Shown one piece after another: positions 62,881 through 64,000 of a stretch of 64,000 bases of DNA (positions within the stretch are counted from its first letter, which is position 1; each line of letters starts with the position of its first letter). Under the pieces are notes generated by a model, which worked only from the letters and a program-made list of their open reading frames with translations, searched no databases and had not been told where the DNA came from. Both the position numbers and the translations under genes were made by a program. This stretch comes from Sindora glabra (taxonomy: Eukaryota > Streptophyta > Magnoliopsida > Fabales > Fabaceae). The stretch is taken from NCBI GenBank assembly GCA_020226215.1, contig CM035234.1, positions 496,001-560,000 of the forward strand, given 5' to 3'.

Positions 62881-63792
62881 CTTTTAATTATTTTTAGGTG
62901 AAAGTAATAAATTTACATAAAGAAATATAGAATAAGAATTTTATATAGGTAATAATTAAGTATTTGTATGGATTTAGAATGAGAAATTTATATGATTGAG
63001 TTAAGGAAAGATGATTAAAATAAAATGTTCAAAAGTTATGAATATTTAAAAATGAGTATATGAGTAGAAAAGAGATTTAAAGTATATTTTCAAAAATATC
63101 CTTACCCCTAGTCTCTTAAAACTTTAACTTTTTCTCTCCCATTTCTCATTTTCCCTGAAGTCTTTAACTTTATTCTCATCTCATTATCTTCTCCTTTTCC
63201 TTCTCTTTCTTCATTTTTTTTCATTCAATCAAGTTAGAAAGGAGCCAATCTTTAAATTTTTATACAATCAAGGTAAGTTCACTTATATCTTCATTGATGT
63301 TATTTTTTTTCTTCAAATTTTTCTTTGAAGTTAATATAACTTAAATATTAAGTTCAAAAAAGGAATATAAACCTTAACATTAAATTTCATGATTTTAGAT
63401 GATCATTATAACCATTAAATGGACCTGTCTAACCCATTCATGGATTAGCCATAAATGGACTTAACTGAGTTTAATCCATAAAAATTACAGACTCCTTAAG
63501 TATGAGTTTAAGTCTTAAAGTTTACAAATTGTGAACTTTTCTTTTCCTTTTTCATAAAATAATTTTAAACCTAAAGTAATAATTATAAATTAAAAATTAT
63601 ATATTTAATACATTCTTAATCTATATCAATAATTAAAGATTAAATAAATTATAAAGAATTAGTTATTTTAAATTATTAATTTATAAATAATTTATTTAGG
63701 TTAGGTTAATTTTAAAGATAAAAATTTGAGTTTAGGAGTAATTATTGAATTGATTGGGTAAAGATTTGTGTTATATATTAGTTTAGTTTAAA

Positions 63793-63846
<54 letters not shown>

Positions 63847-64000
63847 AACCTATTTACGAATCATTTGATCTTGTCCACATGAATTGTAGATTTAGCGAAC
63901 CAAATTACCCGCATTTAAATAGATTCAATTTTTATGAGTCTTAGTCCATATTTTTTTATGGACTCATCCACAAACCCTAGGTCTATTTCAATGGCTTTAA
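62881..64000. other. AT-rich terminal stretch with possible TIR element
   Basis: No gene seen. At 63415-63470 AAATGGACCTGTCTAACCCA then CATAAATGGACT is mirrored, as reverse complement, by AAATAGACCTAGGGTTTGTG then AAATATGGACTAAG at about 63945-63993. This suggests a decayed hAT-like element of about 580 bp reaching almost to the window end. A (TA)n run of about 23 units lies inside it at 63798-63844. Confidence 0.4.
63798..63844. repeat. (TA)n microsatellite
   Basis: About 23 uninterrupted TA dinucleotides. Confidence 0.9.

Noticed and set aside
1..64000. CRISPR arrays, operons, phage or other prokaryotic systems
   Set aside because: The window is plant nuclear DNA with spliced genes; the repeats seen are microsatellites and transposon ends, not spacer-separated arrays.

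Overview
This is eukaryotic nuclear DNA from a flowering plant, almost certainly a eudicot. Four intron-rich genes with canonical plant splice sites encode plant-specific family members. They sit in very AT-rich intergenic DNA full of Ty1/copia retrotransposons, a LINE remnant, a SINE, and several MITE-like or foldback elements. I cannot name the species. There is nothing prokaryotic here, and I found no new multi-gene system. All exon models below were built by eye from reading frame, GT/GC-AG splice sites and remembered family conservation; no alignment was run.

Layout. 1-7.4 kb: AT-rich intergenic DNA with a Tourist-like MITE, a foldback element and a Z-DNA-prone microsatellite. 7.8-15.6 kb (+): a Golgi class I alpha-mannosidase of the MNS1/MNS2 type (GH47, 14 coding exons, 566 aa), with a LINE remnant in its last intron. 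15.9-18.9 kb: AT-rich spacer with a foldback element. 19.0-21.8 kb (-): cytosolic ribosomal protein uL30/RPL7 (6 coding exons, 243 aa), with a leader intron and a telo-box/site II promoter. 22-27.2 kb: gene-free, with a purine-rich tract, a 780-bp inverted repeat and a hAT-like MITE with target duplication. 28.1-50.6 kb (+): an autoinhibited plasma-membrane Ca2+-ATPase closest to ACA9 (33 coding exons, 1097 aa). Its introns 8 and 17 are each inflated to over 5 kb by a decayed copia element on the opposite strand. 50.6-52.4 kb: convergent spacer with a tRNA-like remnant and a SINE carrying clear target duplications. 52.5-55.6 kb (-): an MSR-type (mannan-synthesis related) O-fucosyltransferase-like protein (6 exons, 420 aa). 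55.9-64 kb: gene-free, with a Mutator-like MITE (9-bp target duplication), a hAT-like AT-rich element, a third, heavily decayed copia element and AT repeats.

The genes form two convergent pairs (mannosidase/RPL7 and Ca2+-ATPase/MSR). They do not form a pathway, although the mannosidase and MSR protein both act on Golgi glycans. The most useful observations are a GC-AG intron in the Ca2+-ATPase gene, YVND in place of YVDD in three copia reverse-transcriptase segments, and several transposon insertions whose ends and target duplications can be read directly.
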